A stretch of 64,000 nt of DNA from Punica granatum (GCF_007655135.1 NC_045130.1:32670605-32734604); one strand, 5' to 3'. Positions 36,786 to 48,233 are shown, counted from the first letter of the stretch. The notes: generated by a model from the sequence alone, not told the origin. A program made the numbers and translations.

Positions 36786-39237
36786 TGCCCATTTGTTCAA
36801 CAACCTTATACTCGCTTGCCTTGATGATCTTCATAAAAGCCTCGGCTTCCTCTTCGGTCACCTTCTTTTGTGGGATCGGCGTAGCTTCCGGGGCGATCCC
36901 TAATGTCGCAGCAGGCGCCTTTCCTTTGTTCGCGACCTCCGGGTTTTCATACACTCGTCCCGAGCGCGTCACGCCCATGACGCTGAATTGACGCTCGAGG
37001 TTCCCGACACTCCCTTCGTAGGTCCACGGAACCTTGCTATCTTGATATGGCTCTCGTGCGGGGACATCTATCACGAATGGGGCGGGCGTGGCATCAAACC
37101 CCGCGTACCCTATACCGGTTTCCGCAGGCACATATTCGATTACGAACGGGGCGGATGGCTCCTGCCCGGTCTCGTACTCCCCTATGGCGCAAACACTGAT
37201 CATGTTAATGCTGGGTCCCGAGCTTGACCCGTGATCGGGAAGAGGATTAACTTGCACGTTCGGAGATTTGATGGCGTTGAACGTGAGTTGTTTGCCATCA
37301 ATCATAGCTTGGATCTTCTCCCGCAGCTTCCAACAATCGTCGGTGGTGTGACCGGGTGCGCCCTGATGGTACTCGCAGTGCCGACTCTGATCCTGAATGG
37401 TGGGGTCGAAATCGGGGTTAGGCGCTACGATTTAATCCTATTGCCTGCGAGGAGTTGCCGGTATATGTGGGAGAGCGGGGCCGGAAGGGGTGTGAATTGT
37501 CTGCGCCGCGGCGCAGTGCTTTGTTGGTCCTGCGGGGCCGGAGCCCGTTGCACCGGCTGAGGAGTTCTCGAAGCCGGAGGCCTGCTTTGTTGGATCGGAG
37601 GGGAATAGGGACGTAATTGTGCGGGGCCGGCAACGGAAAGGAGGCCGGCGGGGCGGAATAATATACTTGTTGCGCTGGGAGTTGCTGCTGATAATGCACC
37701 GGAGGTGGGGCATACGCCTGAGTGGTCGGTGGTGCGGGCGTGTAATTGATGGAATACTGTTGGGGGACTTGGCGCCCTGAGTTAACAGCATTGACGGACG
37801 CGTCTTTTCCTCTCCTGTTTCCCGCGGAGGGTGTCCCAGTAGCAACCTTCTTCGAGGACTCTCCCTCTTTCTTCTCGGCCGGTCCTTCTATCTTGCCGAG
37901 CTTAACGCCGATATCAAGCCTCTTCCCGGCGTCGATAAGGTTGGAGAACGAAGACGTGTGAGCCAACAGGTGCAAGTAGTAGGCCCCTTTGAGGGTAGAG
38001 TGGAATAATTGGATCTGCTGCGCCTCACTGATCGGGGGGACATGTTTCGCCGCTCTAGCCCTCCACTTTACTGCGTAGGCCTCGAAGCCCTGATCCTCGG
38101 CCATCTCCATTGTACTGAGCTCCAACAGGGTCGGGGGCGTTTCTGCACAGTACTTGTACTGGTCGATGAATTTGCCCGAAAGGTCCGTCCATGTAGGGAT
38201 ATCCGCGGCTTTCAGTGACATGTACCAATCAAGAGCCGCTCCCGCCAAACTGTCCTGGAACGTGTGGATGACGAACTCTTCGTAGTCCCAGTACTGCAGC
38301 ATCTTTCCCCTGTAGTGACGGAGATGGTGACGGGGGTCGGTAGTGCCATGGTACCTTTGGAATTCAGGCACCTTAATCTTCGGGGGTAGCCGCATACCCG
38401 GAAAAAGACTCCAATCGCAATCGCCGGCATCGAGGCGAGGACCACCTGATTGTAAGGCTTTGATGTTCTCTTCCATCTTCTTCAATCTCTGCTCCTGCTC
38501 AGTCCCCATTTCCGGGAGAAAGTTTGTCGGTGGAGCTATGGGGACAGCCTGGGTTGGCGTGCCCGGTTCAGGGATGGGAATGTTTAGGGGAGGTAGAGTT
38601 GGGTAAGAAAAGCTGATGTGGGGTTGTGGAGCTTGGAATGGGACAGGCTCGGCTGTGTGAGCAGGAGCGTGGGGGCTCTGTGCCGGGAAGACCATTGGCG
38701 GAGGAGCCGCGTAAACCGGTATGGCCATCGGCGGCGGTACTAGAGTAGTCGGGTTCGACGGTGGAAGAGGAATGGCTGCCGGGAGAGTCACCGATGGCGG
38801 AGGGACGTTAGCTGGGAGGCCCGCCGGTGCGTGTATCGCAGGCGCTTCAATACCTTCCGGAGCATGGGTCGGCGGGACCCAAGGTTTTGGGTCGACTGTT
38901 GGCCCGTACCCCGGGGCGGAGTAGAGTTCGAGGAGGTGTGGTTTGGAGCTCTGAGTAGGGCCATGAGCTCGGCCATGTCGGCGGCCATCTGATTGACCGT
39001 GCCCCTTAATGTGGAGATATCGCCTTCCAGTGCGACGATGCGGGCCGCACCCTCTGTAGAGGTGGACGGTGCTTGGGCTTCCGATGTTGGGACTGGTGGC
39101 GGGATTTCTCCCGAGTGTACCGGGGGTGCGCCTGCAGGAGTTAGTGGTGGCAGTGCTTGAGTCATGGACGGTTGATAATAAACCGGCGTCGGTGGAGTGT
39201 TCTCCTCGGAGCTAGCAAGCTGATTGTTCTGTGCCAT
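36779..39237 (-). pseudogene. gag: Ogre gag, with four one-base frame breaks
   Basis: Starts at an ATG at 39,237 with a proline-rich N-terminus and a short coiled-coil-like stretch (GDISTLRGTVNQMAADMAEL). The capsid-like retrotransposon Gag domain (Pfam PF03732) lies at about 37,900-38,360 (HTFQDSLAGAALDWYM, WTDLSGKFIDQYKY). A histidine-containing zinc-knuckle-like motif C-x2-H-x5-H-x4-C sits at about 37,335-37,377. The frame shifts at about 38,909-38,917, 37,600-37,603, 37,428-37,436 and 36,780-36,782. Each is equivalent to loss of one base, and three are at C/G homopolymers. As read, no complete Gag can be made. They may be mutations or homopolymer errors in the assembly. Confidence 0.85.
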
Positions 39238-39449
39238 CTTCGATTGCAGACGAGTGAGATAACGGTGCGGCGCCAGTTATGGTTACCTGTATTAACAAGT
39301 GTGTAAATTTCTACGCAAACGAGTTACGTTCTAAAAATAAAAAAACGTGTGAAATAATAAATAAGGGGATGACGTGCATGAGATGCATGGATTTGAAAAC
39401 TAATGTTGTCACTCGCATTGATTCAAAAGGTTTCTAAGATACAATGCAA
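39238..39449 (-). other. Spacer between ORF1 and gag
   Basis: 212 bp between the ORF1 stop and the gag ATG, with no coding features. How gag is translated behind ORF1 cannot be read from the sequence. Confidence 0.5.
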
Positions 39450-41042
39450 TTAAAAACAAGCCCTAAGTCGTTCTTCCACCGCGCTCAGGGTGCGAGTGAC
39501 TGTTGCCGTGGAGAGCACCGATTCAGGTGAGGGCCTGGTGGAGGCGTCTATCCTAAGGGGTGCGTGGACCTCCACGGGCTCTCTTCCTGAACCTCTCCAA
39601 GGCGACATTCGCTCGTACCAGCTCTGCTCGCGCCTCTGCAGCTCGGCGCGGGCCTGGGCGAGCTCTCTCTGTAATTGCCGCTGATCCACAAGCTGCTCGT
39701 CTTTCTCTGCGACTTCCCGACGAAGGTGATCTCTCTCGGCCCTGAGGTTAGCAAGCTCTGCTTGGATGGCCACGTTCGGGGTGAGAGGCGCTCCCGTTGG
39801 TCCGTTATCTTCAGCTCGTGGAGAGTCGGCGGAATCCTCGTGTGCTGTAGGACCCCACCGATAGAAACGGAGGACATATTCCTCGGTAGCCTGGAAATCC
39901 TGTTCTTCAAGGGTTGGATGCTCGGGGAAATACGGACGCTCAATGACCACGGTTCGCCACGCGTCCAAAACCCGTTCGATGTCTCTTTGGCGATCTACGG
40001 ATGTCTGATCCTCCCGCCAAGTGTGTTCGAATTTAGCCCGTGCCGTGTCCTCGGGGACTGTCTGCAGGCTGCCAAACTGCCTCATCACTCGCGCCGGAAA
40101 ATATGTGGTGGACCCCGCATGACTTACGAGTGGGACTCCGTTAAAATCAGAACACCTAAGGGCCGCGGGTCCGGGTGGCATCCACGCGGCTCGCCACTTA
40201 AAGCCCCTAGGTGGTATTTCGCGAAAAATTTTCATCCACTCGGAAATCTTGCGTTCTTCCACGCGCACGAGGGACAACAATCGAGAAATGATCGACTCAG
40301 AACCATTAAAATACATAACTGGGCGCACTAGACCGAAGGGGTTTGCGTGGCTTTGAAACCAAATTTGTAAGAGGATGGGGGATCCTCTTATTCTTCGGTC
40401 GCGTGTTCTCAAAACACGGTCGAGGGACCGAACGGTCTCCCCCACAAGGGCTACCTCGTAACCGCGCCCTCCGACCACTTGGAGGACAACACCGGCCAAG
40501 GCCGCATCGATGAGACTATGCGAGCGAGGGAATAAGAGGGTCCCAAAGATTAGCAATAGAACAGCATGACACAAATCCTTTCGAAGAAAATCCCCCTGGA
40601 CCCTATGCGCTCGGGACTCAATAAAAAGGAGGAGTTTCTCGATTGCAATCTCCGTGCTGCAGGAGTATGCGAGTTCAGCATTCAAACGGGTCGTAGGAAC
40701 CCCGAGTAGGCGTGAGACTAGGGTTGGTCGGGTGGTGTGGAAGTTGGGTTCTACAATGCCGTGGACAACTGCAGTCCGACCGATGAGTGTCCGGTACTCC
40801 TCGATGGTTGGCGTGAGCTCGGTACCCTGTATATCGAAGACGGCACGACTTGGGTTCCAGAATGCGATGGCGGCCTCGAGGAAATTCCAATCCACACGTC
40901 GGGTAGCCAAAAAGGGAACATCTCCTACGAACGCAGCGATATAGTGGCGGTCGACCGGGCGTAAAGCTGTCCATATGCGGGCAATCTCCTCGAGTGGCGG
41001 TGTGACTCTATCGAGGCGCGGACAGGAGAATGAGTGCGCCAT
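39450..41042 (-). CDS. Ogre ORF1, extra protein upstream of gag
   Basis: An intact 530-residue frame beginning MAHSFSCPRLDRVTPP. Ogre elements characteristically carry such an ORF1 of unknown function before gag. The N-terminal half contains WNFLEAAIAFWNPSRAVFDI and ELTPTIEEYRTLIG. This pattern recalls the plant mobile domain and the DUF7745-type proteins common in plant retroelements (family name from memory). The C-terminal part (about residues 430-485) is a charged heptad-like coiled coil (LANLRAERDHLRREVAEKDE). There is no signal peptide or clear membrane segment. The ATG has a purine at -3 and G at +4. Its intactness, beside a broken gag, suggests recent origin. I cannot assign a biochemical role. 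Confidence 0.85.
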   Translation of the reverse strand: MAHSFSCPRLDRVTPPLEEIARIWTALRPVDRHYIAAFVGDVPFLATRRVDWNFLEAAIAFWNPSRAVFDIQGTELTPTIEEYRTLIGRTAVVHGIVEPNFHTTRPTLVSRLLGVPTTRLNAELAYSCSTEIAIEKLLLFIESRAHRVQGDFLRKDLCHAVLLLIFGTLLFPRSHSLIDAALAGVVLQVVGGRGYEVALVGETVRSLDRVLRTRDRRIRGSPILLQIWFQSHANPFGLVRPVMYFNGSESIISRLLSLVRVEERKISEWMKIFREIPPRGFKWRAAWMPPGPAALRCSDFNGVPLVSHAGSTTYFPARVMRQFGSLQTVPEDTARAKFEHTWREDQTSVDRQRDIERVLDAWRTVVIERPYFPEHPTLEEQDFQATEEYVLRFYRWGPTAHEDSADSPRAEDNGPTGAPLTPNVAIQAELANLRAERDHLRREVAEKDEQLVDQRQLQRELAQARAELQRREQSWYERMSPWRGSGREPVEVHAPLRIDASTRPSPESVLSTATVTRTLSAVEERLRACF

Positions 41043-41602
41043 CCCTTACCAAGATGAAAGGAAGATCGACTTAAGACTCATCAATGGGAATGACATCCTA
41101 ATTTTGAAAATTTACATGATGCATGCTTGCGAAAATGTAAATGCCCACGGCTTAATTCATGATACATGGTACATGTACATCGCTCTCGAAATAGAAAAGA
41201 CTCAAGTGGCATGCAGGCCGACTCAACGGACTGTTCGTCGAAGCCAGGTTGGAGGATGGCATGGAGCTCCTGTAGAATGCATGGTTTCAGTGCTACAGGG
41301 ACCGTGCTACGTAAGGATGGGGGCTCCCGACTCAAGGGTGTCAATTCCTTGAAATCGAGCGGGGATCTTTAGGGGCCTAATCGACGGTCCAACCGTGCGA
41401 CGTACCCTTACTCGGAACCCCTATTTAACCTATGCTCCTATTACCGGTCGTGGGACGCGACCCATAGGTACCTAGAAGCTAGTATGATATGCAATGCATG
41501 TGCGGGAAATAAAAGTGCGTTAAGTAGATAAGCGGGAAATGCGGAAAGCGGTAAATAAACAAGCAAACAAACAAGCGGGAACGAGCCCGAACCCTCTAAG
41601 TG
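41043..41602 (-). other. 5' leader of the Ogre element
   Basis: About 560 bp between the primer-binding site and ORF1. It probably holds the packaging signal, which cannot be recognised by eye. No reading frame of interest. Confidence 0.5.
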
Positions 41603-41620
41603 TCCCCAGTGGAGTCGCCA
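41603..41620 (-). other. Primer-binding site of the Ogre element
   Basis: On the minus strand TGGCGACTCCACTGGGGA begins three bases inside the 5' LTR end, so the plus strand ends in CCA as a tRNA 3' end would. Ogre elements are reported to use tRNA-Arg; the exact tRNA was not checked. Confidence 0.8.
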
Positions 41621-44335
41621 AGCTGTGCGCACCCGAATTTCGTCTCGTCGGGGCACGGAATGCGCGCGCCTATGCAACGCGGCTTGGGAGTGTCCACCTT
41701 CCCGGGGACGCGCGACGGACGCACGTGAGAAGGAGTCGCCACTTGCCATTTTACGACCCGAAGGTCGAGGGCCGGCAAGTTACCCGGGTCTAGGGGTACA
41801 GGGTACACCTAATTGCTAAGGCATATGGTCTACGAAACCCAAGGTTCCGAATTCGGGGGTTCTATTACATGCGAGCCTATATCTCGCATGCCCTATCGGT
41901 ACTCTAGCTTGTCTAGGCTTACCATTTTTAATTTAATTACCACTTAATTAAGTTCCGCTCATCTTACGCGTTTTGACACCGTAAATTCGAAGGAACACTC
42001 CGACCGTCCACTCTCCGACCGGGATTCTTACATGAATGAATGTACAATATAAATCCTTACATTGTCCTCTCAAATAAATAAAATACAAGTTACAACAACT
42101 GAATCCCGGTCGAATTGCATTCGGTTATTATTCCACTCGTGCTCACCGTGTGGTTTGAAAAGACCGAAATTGAAATTAAGATGCGCGCTCAGTGTTAGGG
42201 GAATTGAACCCCGTGATCTACGATTGGGGCGTTGGACCCCCTATGAATCGTGCCCTGAAGGATCGGGCTCGATCCACATAGCAAACAAGTGCAAGAATGT
42301 TAACAAGCGGACATAAATAAACAAAAAATGGGGTTTTATTGTTGCCGAATTTACGTTAATTAACCAATTATTAACCGGGGTATCTTGTCATACAAATCCT
42401 ACCCTAAAGCAAACAAAGTGGGTACAAGGTGTGAAACGATCAAGGATCGCCTCGGGAAGGTATTTCGCATTTGGCATTATTTTCAAGGACTTGACGTACG
42501 TGACGTCCATTGTCAAATCTTGTGTTTGTGGATTGCTTTTAGAATTGTTCTATGTTGTGACACTACGGTTGTTACAGGTTATTACCGAACATTGATTCCA
42601 CCTGTACATCCTAAAATCTAGTGCCTATCCCACTATTGCCCATTTTGTCTTAGCCAAGTATATAATTAATCCGGTATTTATATTTTGAGCCAATCCTCCC
42701 GAACTAACTACCCGAGACTATGCTAGAATAACAAAAACTCATCGGTCGGATAGGGCGGGCTATGCAGATGAACCTGCGCCTAGATAGGTAGCCCATCCCT
42801 ACCCTGATACCGCATGTTTCTCTTATTCTAACCCTAGGGGGGGTGTCGCTAGGTTGCAAATAGACGATTTTGCCCTTGAGATAAAAATTGTTTTTCGGGA
42901 AAGAGAAATTACGCGGTGCGGGCCATCTCGGCCTGTGACCGGCGCTAACCGATCCCCTGGACCTTCCAGGGTTGTCAAGAACCCTAAAAGAGCCAAAAGA
43001 TCGGTTAATCTATCCGGAAGTGATCTAAGAAGAACTTCCACGTCCCGACCTGAGTTTCCTGAAATCAGGTGAGGCCTCGAGTCAAGACGCGCAAGTCCTT
43101 CCTAGACATCCATGTCACATCGAACTACGTGTCTCGAGTTTTATAAAACTTTGCAAGTTTTGAGGAGGGCACAAACGCATGTTTGCAACCTATCAACGCG
43201 TGTTACCGGTTTATTACCAATTCGTACAAAATTATTAGGGCCAAGTGAATTAATTAATCGTGTGAACGTCAAATTACCCCGTTAGTGAAATCATTGATTA
43301 AATTAATTAATATTTGCCAAATGCTCTAAATATTCGGGTTTCGGACCATCGAACCGATCATTGATGGACCGTCCGATGCGAATCCTAATTCCCGATCGCC
43401 TTAGGATTTAAAAATTAATTTTAGGTCGAGTTTGCAAGATTAACCCGATTCATGTGAGGTTTCGATTTAAACGATAAAGCATTTTAAGCACAGATCAAGA
43501 GCATACCACCACATCAAGCACGGCGAACATACAAATTTACATGACCGGTGCCGCCATGATCATGAAACACATACAAACATACACGCAAACACGATATCAA
43601 CGAAATCGATAAAACGGCACCGATTCATGGAAAGCGAAAAATCATGCAAAAGCACACACGTTGTCATGCCGTATACATATAATCACAAGAATAAAATATT
43701 TAAACATGGCACACACGCTGTCGGTCGGTGATCCAAGTAGGAAAGAGCTGGATGTCTTTGAAAAATGTTCAGGACTGATTTGAAAATTCCGAAAGTTGAG
43801 GGACTGATTTGCAAACTCCGAAAAGCTCAGGGACTGATGTGAAAATTCGAAAGGTTCAGGACTAATGTGAAAATTCCGAAAAATTCAGGAACTGATTTGA
43901 AAATTGCAAGAAGTTTAGGGACTGATTTTAAAAATTCCGAAAAGTTCAGGACTGATCTGGAGATTCCGAAAAGTTCAGGGACTGATTTAAAATTTTCGAA
44001 AAGTTCAGGACTGATATGAAGATATTAAAATAACCGGGACTTGACTGGAAACAATTTTAAAATTCAGGGCAGATCTGAAAAATAAAAATTGCGTCCTCTG
44101 TATTGAAATGAGACAAAACGAAAAGTTTGTAAAATCGAGTTTGAGACAAATCCGATCACCCGTACAGCCCAATAATATTCATTTCACATCATATTCATCC
44201 AAGTAAGCATTAATATTCAGAAGCGGAGTCCTAAACATGCCACTAAGTTGGGGATTTACCTAATTCGGGAGATTGGGGGTGAATCTGTAAAATAAGAAAA
44301 AAAAATTAAAAAAAAAAATTAAAAATTCGCCGGGT

Positions 44336-44500
44336 AATTGGGCTGCTGAGGGAGGATTGGGCCGGACTGGGCCCTTGAGATCTGGGCTGGGCCGATTGGG
44401 TTGTTGGGCCGAGTTGGGCTGTCGGTGCTGGGCTGGGCGTCGGCGGACTGGACCGGGCCGAACGGGCCTGCTGCTGGGCCGAGCTGGATGGCTGGACCGA
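44336..44500. promoter_or_regulatory. Cluster of TGGGCC/TGGGCT (site II-like) motifs in the LTR
   Basis: Around nine TGGGCC or TGGGCT hexamers occur in about 160 bp, and again in the 3' LTR at about 28,122-28,285. This hexamer is the plant site II element bound by TCP factors in many proliferation-linked promoters. The stretch is simply GC-biased as well, so function is only suggested. Confidence 0.35.
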
Positions 44501-44880
44501 GCCGGCGTCTCTGGAGAAACCCGAAAAATAAAATCGACCAGGTTAGTGTACGGGAAACCGAGAGCAAAGGGGTCGAGGGAGTTAACGGGGTCACGAGCTC
44601 GAGGAACTCCGGGTTTCCGAGGGCGTGTGAGCTGAGGGAGATTCCGGAAATCGAGCTCTGGAAGAATCAGTGTGATAGCTGGAGTTTTCGGAAGTTTCAG
44701 CCGTGGGGGGATTCGGGTGAGCTGAGGGAGTTCCGTTCGGATGCTATCGAGCTGAGAGAGAGCGTGGGCTGGGGAAATTTTTCCGGGAGAATCGATGAGC
44801 TCCCGGGATTTTTTCGTCTGTGAGCTCCGACCGTCTTTTTTCCGTGAGCCCCTTTTTCCAGCTGCGGGTTTTTCTTTTAA

Positions 44881-44922
<42 letters not shown>

Positions 44923-45129
44923 CGTTTGCGTGTTCGAGGAGTCGCGTGCGCATAGGGGATGGCGCGCGGCAGGCAGGCTCGGGCGCAGCGGCAGCAGAGG
45001 TCCCGAGACCGGTCCGTTCCTGCCAGGAGGAAGAAGAAGAAGAAAAGAAAAGAAAAAGAAAGAAGAAGAAGACAGGAAGAAGAAGAAACGATGAAGAAGA
45101 AGAACAGGAAAATGGGGGGAGGGGGGCCT

Positions 45130-45168
45130 GGTCAACGGTCAAAGTTGTCAGACTTTGACCGTTTGACC
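45130..45168. promoter_or_regulatory. Palindrome of four W-box cores in the 5' LTR
   Basis: Same inverted repeat as in the 3' LTR, unchanged between the two copies. In this LTR it lies upstream of the presumed transcription start on the minus strand. Confidence 0.6.
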
Positions 45169-45574
45169 CTTTTGTTTTTTTTTTTTTTTTTTAACGCGCG
45201 TATAAATTGAAATTCCATCTTCTTGATCGGACGTCGAAAAAATAATTCGAGATTGCCATCGTGTTCAGAAAAATTCGCTGATCGATATTGTGCGATGAAT
45301 TTATTTTCAATCTCGAATTTTGTCCCGAATTTTGAAAATTGACGTCGATGTACGCGAAGTTCGAAAATGTCCCAAATAAAATTAGTGTTAAATTAGGCAA
45401 ATTGCTATTTCCAAAAATGTCCTAAAAAGTCGTGAATACTCGAGTAATTAATCGGAAATATTTCCCTCACGAGTGGTAAAAATGGCGATTTTGCCCCTCT
45501 GGAGCCGGTGGACCAAAATTGGGTGCTGACAAGCGCCATTACACAGGATGAGGTGCCAAGCCAAGGTGGAGATT

Positions 45575-46159
45575 TGTTGGAGAATTTCTTGCATTAAGCT
45601 CGAATTGCGGAAACTTGAAGATTCGGAGCGAGAAAGAAATCGGGGAAAAATTTTGTTTCCTATATTTTCGAGATTTCCTATAACCTCATAAAAGAAAATA
45701 TCCTATGAAATATTCTAAGAGAGCTATTAGGATATTTCGAGAGATATTATGATATATTTATTCTCTTATAAGTCTATAAATAGGGTCTTGTACATGTTGT
45801 AAAAGGTGCTCCGATGCCACAAAACCCTCGGTTCTTGGGGGCCGATGAGAGAGAGTCTGAAGTTACGGGGTCGGTGATGGCATGATCTTCTTAAGAAATT
45901 CTCTGAGTTATCTTATTGGAGTCTTAGTTTAGAGTAAGAGGATGGAGAGAATTGGGATATCGAATTAGATTCTTGCCGAGATGGGGGCTAGAATTGAAAG
46001 ACATCTTCGAGGTCTATAATCTCATGTTTATCGATCTAATGAAGTTCTCTTGCTCTTTCTGTGGATGTTTCCTTATTAAGGGTTTTGCCACATATATCCG
46101 GTGTTCAATTTATTTTTCTTTGTTATCTCATCTAATGTTGTAGGCATGTTGTCTCAACA
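45575..46159 (+). repeat. 3' LTR of the small non-autonomous element
   Basis: 585 bp starting TGTTGGAGAA and ending CTCAACA, preceded by the polypurine tract CCAAGGTGGAGATT. A good TATA box (CTATAAATAGGG) is at about 45,774-45,785. It is followed by the TATAT target duplication. Confidence 0.85.
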
Positions 46160-46164
46160 TATAT

Positions 46165-48225
46165 TTTCAATTATTTATAACAATGAATTTATAAAAAGTT
46201 CTATAATCTTTTATCCATTCAATTTTTTATTTTACCGAAATATCATGCACTTTTTTTATGTCTAAATAATATTTAGAGTTAAAAAAAGACTATAACTATA
46301 TTTAATATATTTGCTGCAAATATATTAAAAACTATTTATTAACTATTTTTAGTCATTGTTAGCAAAGAAGTATGTATATTTATTTATAATAATAAATTTA
46401 TAAAAGGTTCTATAATCTTTTATCTATTCAATTTTTTATTCTACCAAAATATCATGCACTTTTTTATGTCTAAATAATATTTAGGGCTAAAAAGATACTA
46501 TAACTATATGTAATATATTTGTTGCAAATAGGGAAAATAATTGAGTATTCACTCCAACCTACCCAACAATATATATTCACAAGGTGTTTACATATATGGG
46601 CTTAGAAAGGTTAAAATTTATCTATATATCTAGTTTAGATTAAATTTAATTTATACAAGTCAAAATTAAAAAAGAAACTTTGCTTGAATTAATTTAATTT
46701 ATTTTTATAGTAAATTTTTTGAATTGGATATGCTACAAACAAAATTAAATTTTATGGTATGTAAAATTTAATTTAAAAGTAACACGTTAGAAAAGAGACT
46801 TACTTGCATTGTTTTTCTTTATTTTTATGGTGAGATTTTTAAAAGAACTTTGTTAAGTCTATACTATGTAATTTTTTAATATTGTTAACAGTCACTCTAT
46901 AATTAATAAAATCAATTTGATAGATATAGTTATAATTAATATACTTTACATAGGAAATGAATTCTATAAATTAAGAATAATACACATCTAATTTATTCAA
47001 TCAAGTTTAAAACTAAGAAAATTAAACTTGGACCTGTTCAATAGTTGATCTTGTAAAATAAATTTTATTTAATTAATCCGTGCAAAATACGAGCAAACAA
47101 TTGCTAAATAAATATAAAGCTTAGAATATCTTGGCCATTACACTTGAAAAGTAAAATGCAATGAATGACGGGATGGGCCGCAAAGTACCATGGTAGCGGA
47201 CCACCGTAATTTTACACTTTGAACTGACTTGATTGATTCTTTCTTGGCAAATGATCGTAGGAAAGAATTGATGGGCAAAAAAAAAAAAATTGAATTCAAA
47301 TCTTGTGAATAAATAGATTCATGTTGGGAAATTTTACTTTTTAAGGAGGCGATCTGACTCGAATTAAATTAGTCGAAGCCTATTGAGCTTCTAGATATCA
47401 TGGTGCATATTGACAAAAGAAAAAAAGGATCACTTAATATTATATAGATGAACACAACCGATCCAGTCTAGTAGAAAGGGAAAAAGCATAATTTAGCAAA
47501 AATAATATCGATCACGTAAAAGATTTGTTCAAGATTTTATTGAAATTACTTTATAATTAAAAACTTTTCATTAGTTTTCATTAGGAATAATCCAGATCAG
47601 ACTAAAAATACACTAATATTTTCAAGGATAAACAGAAACACATAATTTCAAACTAAACAACCAAACCCAAGAAAATATATATGTAATTCATAACGATAAT
47701 TTCTCATAGACAATTTTCTCCAAAAAAATATGTATATTTAAAAACATTTCGCCCTGGCCAATAAAAACACAGTTTCCCATATTTTAGTATGTGATCCAAA
47801 AAAATACATTATTCTATCACTATCAATTTGTATGCATCACGTGGACGTAAGTAGGACATTTTTGGCATGACAGAGGCATAAATTTTGAAGTTGATGCCAA
47901 TGAGTTTAACGTATGCATCATGCCCCCTTCTTTCTAACATACAATTACACGCAATGGATTTCGATTGGGAGCAGAGTCATTAGTTCTAATGAATTTCTGA
48001 TATCGGAAATATCCATTTATATTTTATAATTTAACTTTACTATTATAAAGATAATTCACATATTATCGCCTATTTTTCAGAAAAATTAAAAGAAAAGTGA
48101 TTGCATAATTAGAAGAACTCACAATTTCTTTTATTATATGATACTTTCATCAGTGTTTATACTTTTTATTAATTTAATTTCTAATAAAAAATTACTTTAA
48201 ATTCTATAGTTAAAAAGTAACCATA
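46165..48225. other. AT-rich intergenic DNA with a direct repeat
   Basis: No gene. A segment of about 145 bp at 46,176-46,320 is repeated at about 46,383-46,528, i.e. with a 207-bp period. Both copies contain TTCTATAATCTTTTAT and TCATGCACTTTTT. The rest is AT-rich and featureless to my eye. Confidence 0.6.
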
Positions 48226-48233
48226 ATCAAAAT

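Larger units (their letters stand above)
25411..45531 (-). mobile_element. Ogre/Tat-type Ty3-gypsy retrotransposon, full length
   Basis: A 20.1-kb element on the minus strand, flanked by the exact duplication AGCGC (25,406-25,410 and 45,532-45,536). Order on its sense strand: 5' LTR (41,624-45,531), primer-binding site, ORF1, gag, protease with G-patch, intron, RT, gypsy RNase H, second RNase H, integrase, a tandem array in the 3' UTR, polypurine tract and 3' LTR (25,411-29,307). Extra ORF before gag, very long LTRs, pro-RT intron and dual RNase H are hallmarks of the Ogre/Tat clade. By eye the LTRs differ at about five bases outside simple repeats, implying a very recent insertion (tens of thousands of years at commonly used plant rates). 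RT-RH-IN and ORF1 are open; gag-pro is broken at four places. Confidence 0.95.
41624..45531 (-). repeat. 5' LTR of the Ogre element
   Basis: 3,908 bp, nearly identical to 25,411-29,307. Differences seen by eye outside simple repeats include bases corresponding to left-LTR positions 25,561, 25,744, 26,152, about 27,055 and about 27,310. The rest are length changes in G, A, T, (GA)n and AAG-rich tracts. It contains the same W-box palindrome (45,130-45,168), 28-bp repeats (43,753-44,045) and TGGGCC-rich block as the 3' LTR. On the minus strand this copy is the functional promoter LTR. Confidence 0.95.
24387..46164 (+). mobile_element. Small non-autonomous LTR element split by the Ogre element
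   Basis: Two related LTRs (24,392-24,969 and 45,575-46,159) start TGTT and end CAACA, and are flanked by the exact 5-bp target duplication TATAT (24,387-24,391 and 46,160-46,164). After the first LTR comes a degraded initiator-Met primer-binding site (TGATATAAGAGCTA). Before the second is a typical polypurine tract (CCAAGGTGGAGATT). Once the 20-kb Ogre insertion and its duplicated AGCGC are removed, only about 480 bp of internal sequence remain, with no polymerase. It is therefore a non-autonomous, TRIM/LARD-like element of the same family as the one at 50,533-52,060. Its ends resemble those of Ty1/copia elements. Confidence 0.85.

Noticed and set aside
32470..36824. Numerous plus-strand frames up to 175 codons
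   Set aside because: All are antisense to the Ogre pol and protease frames.
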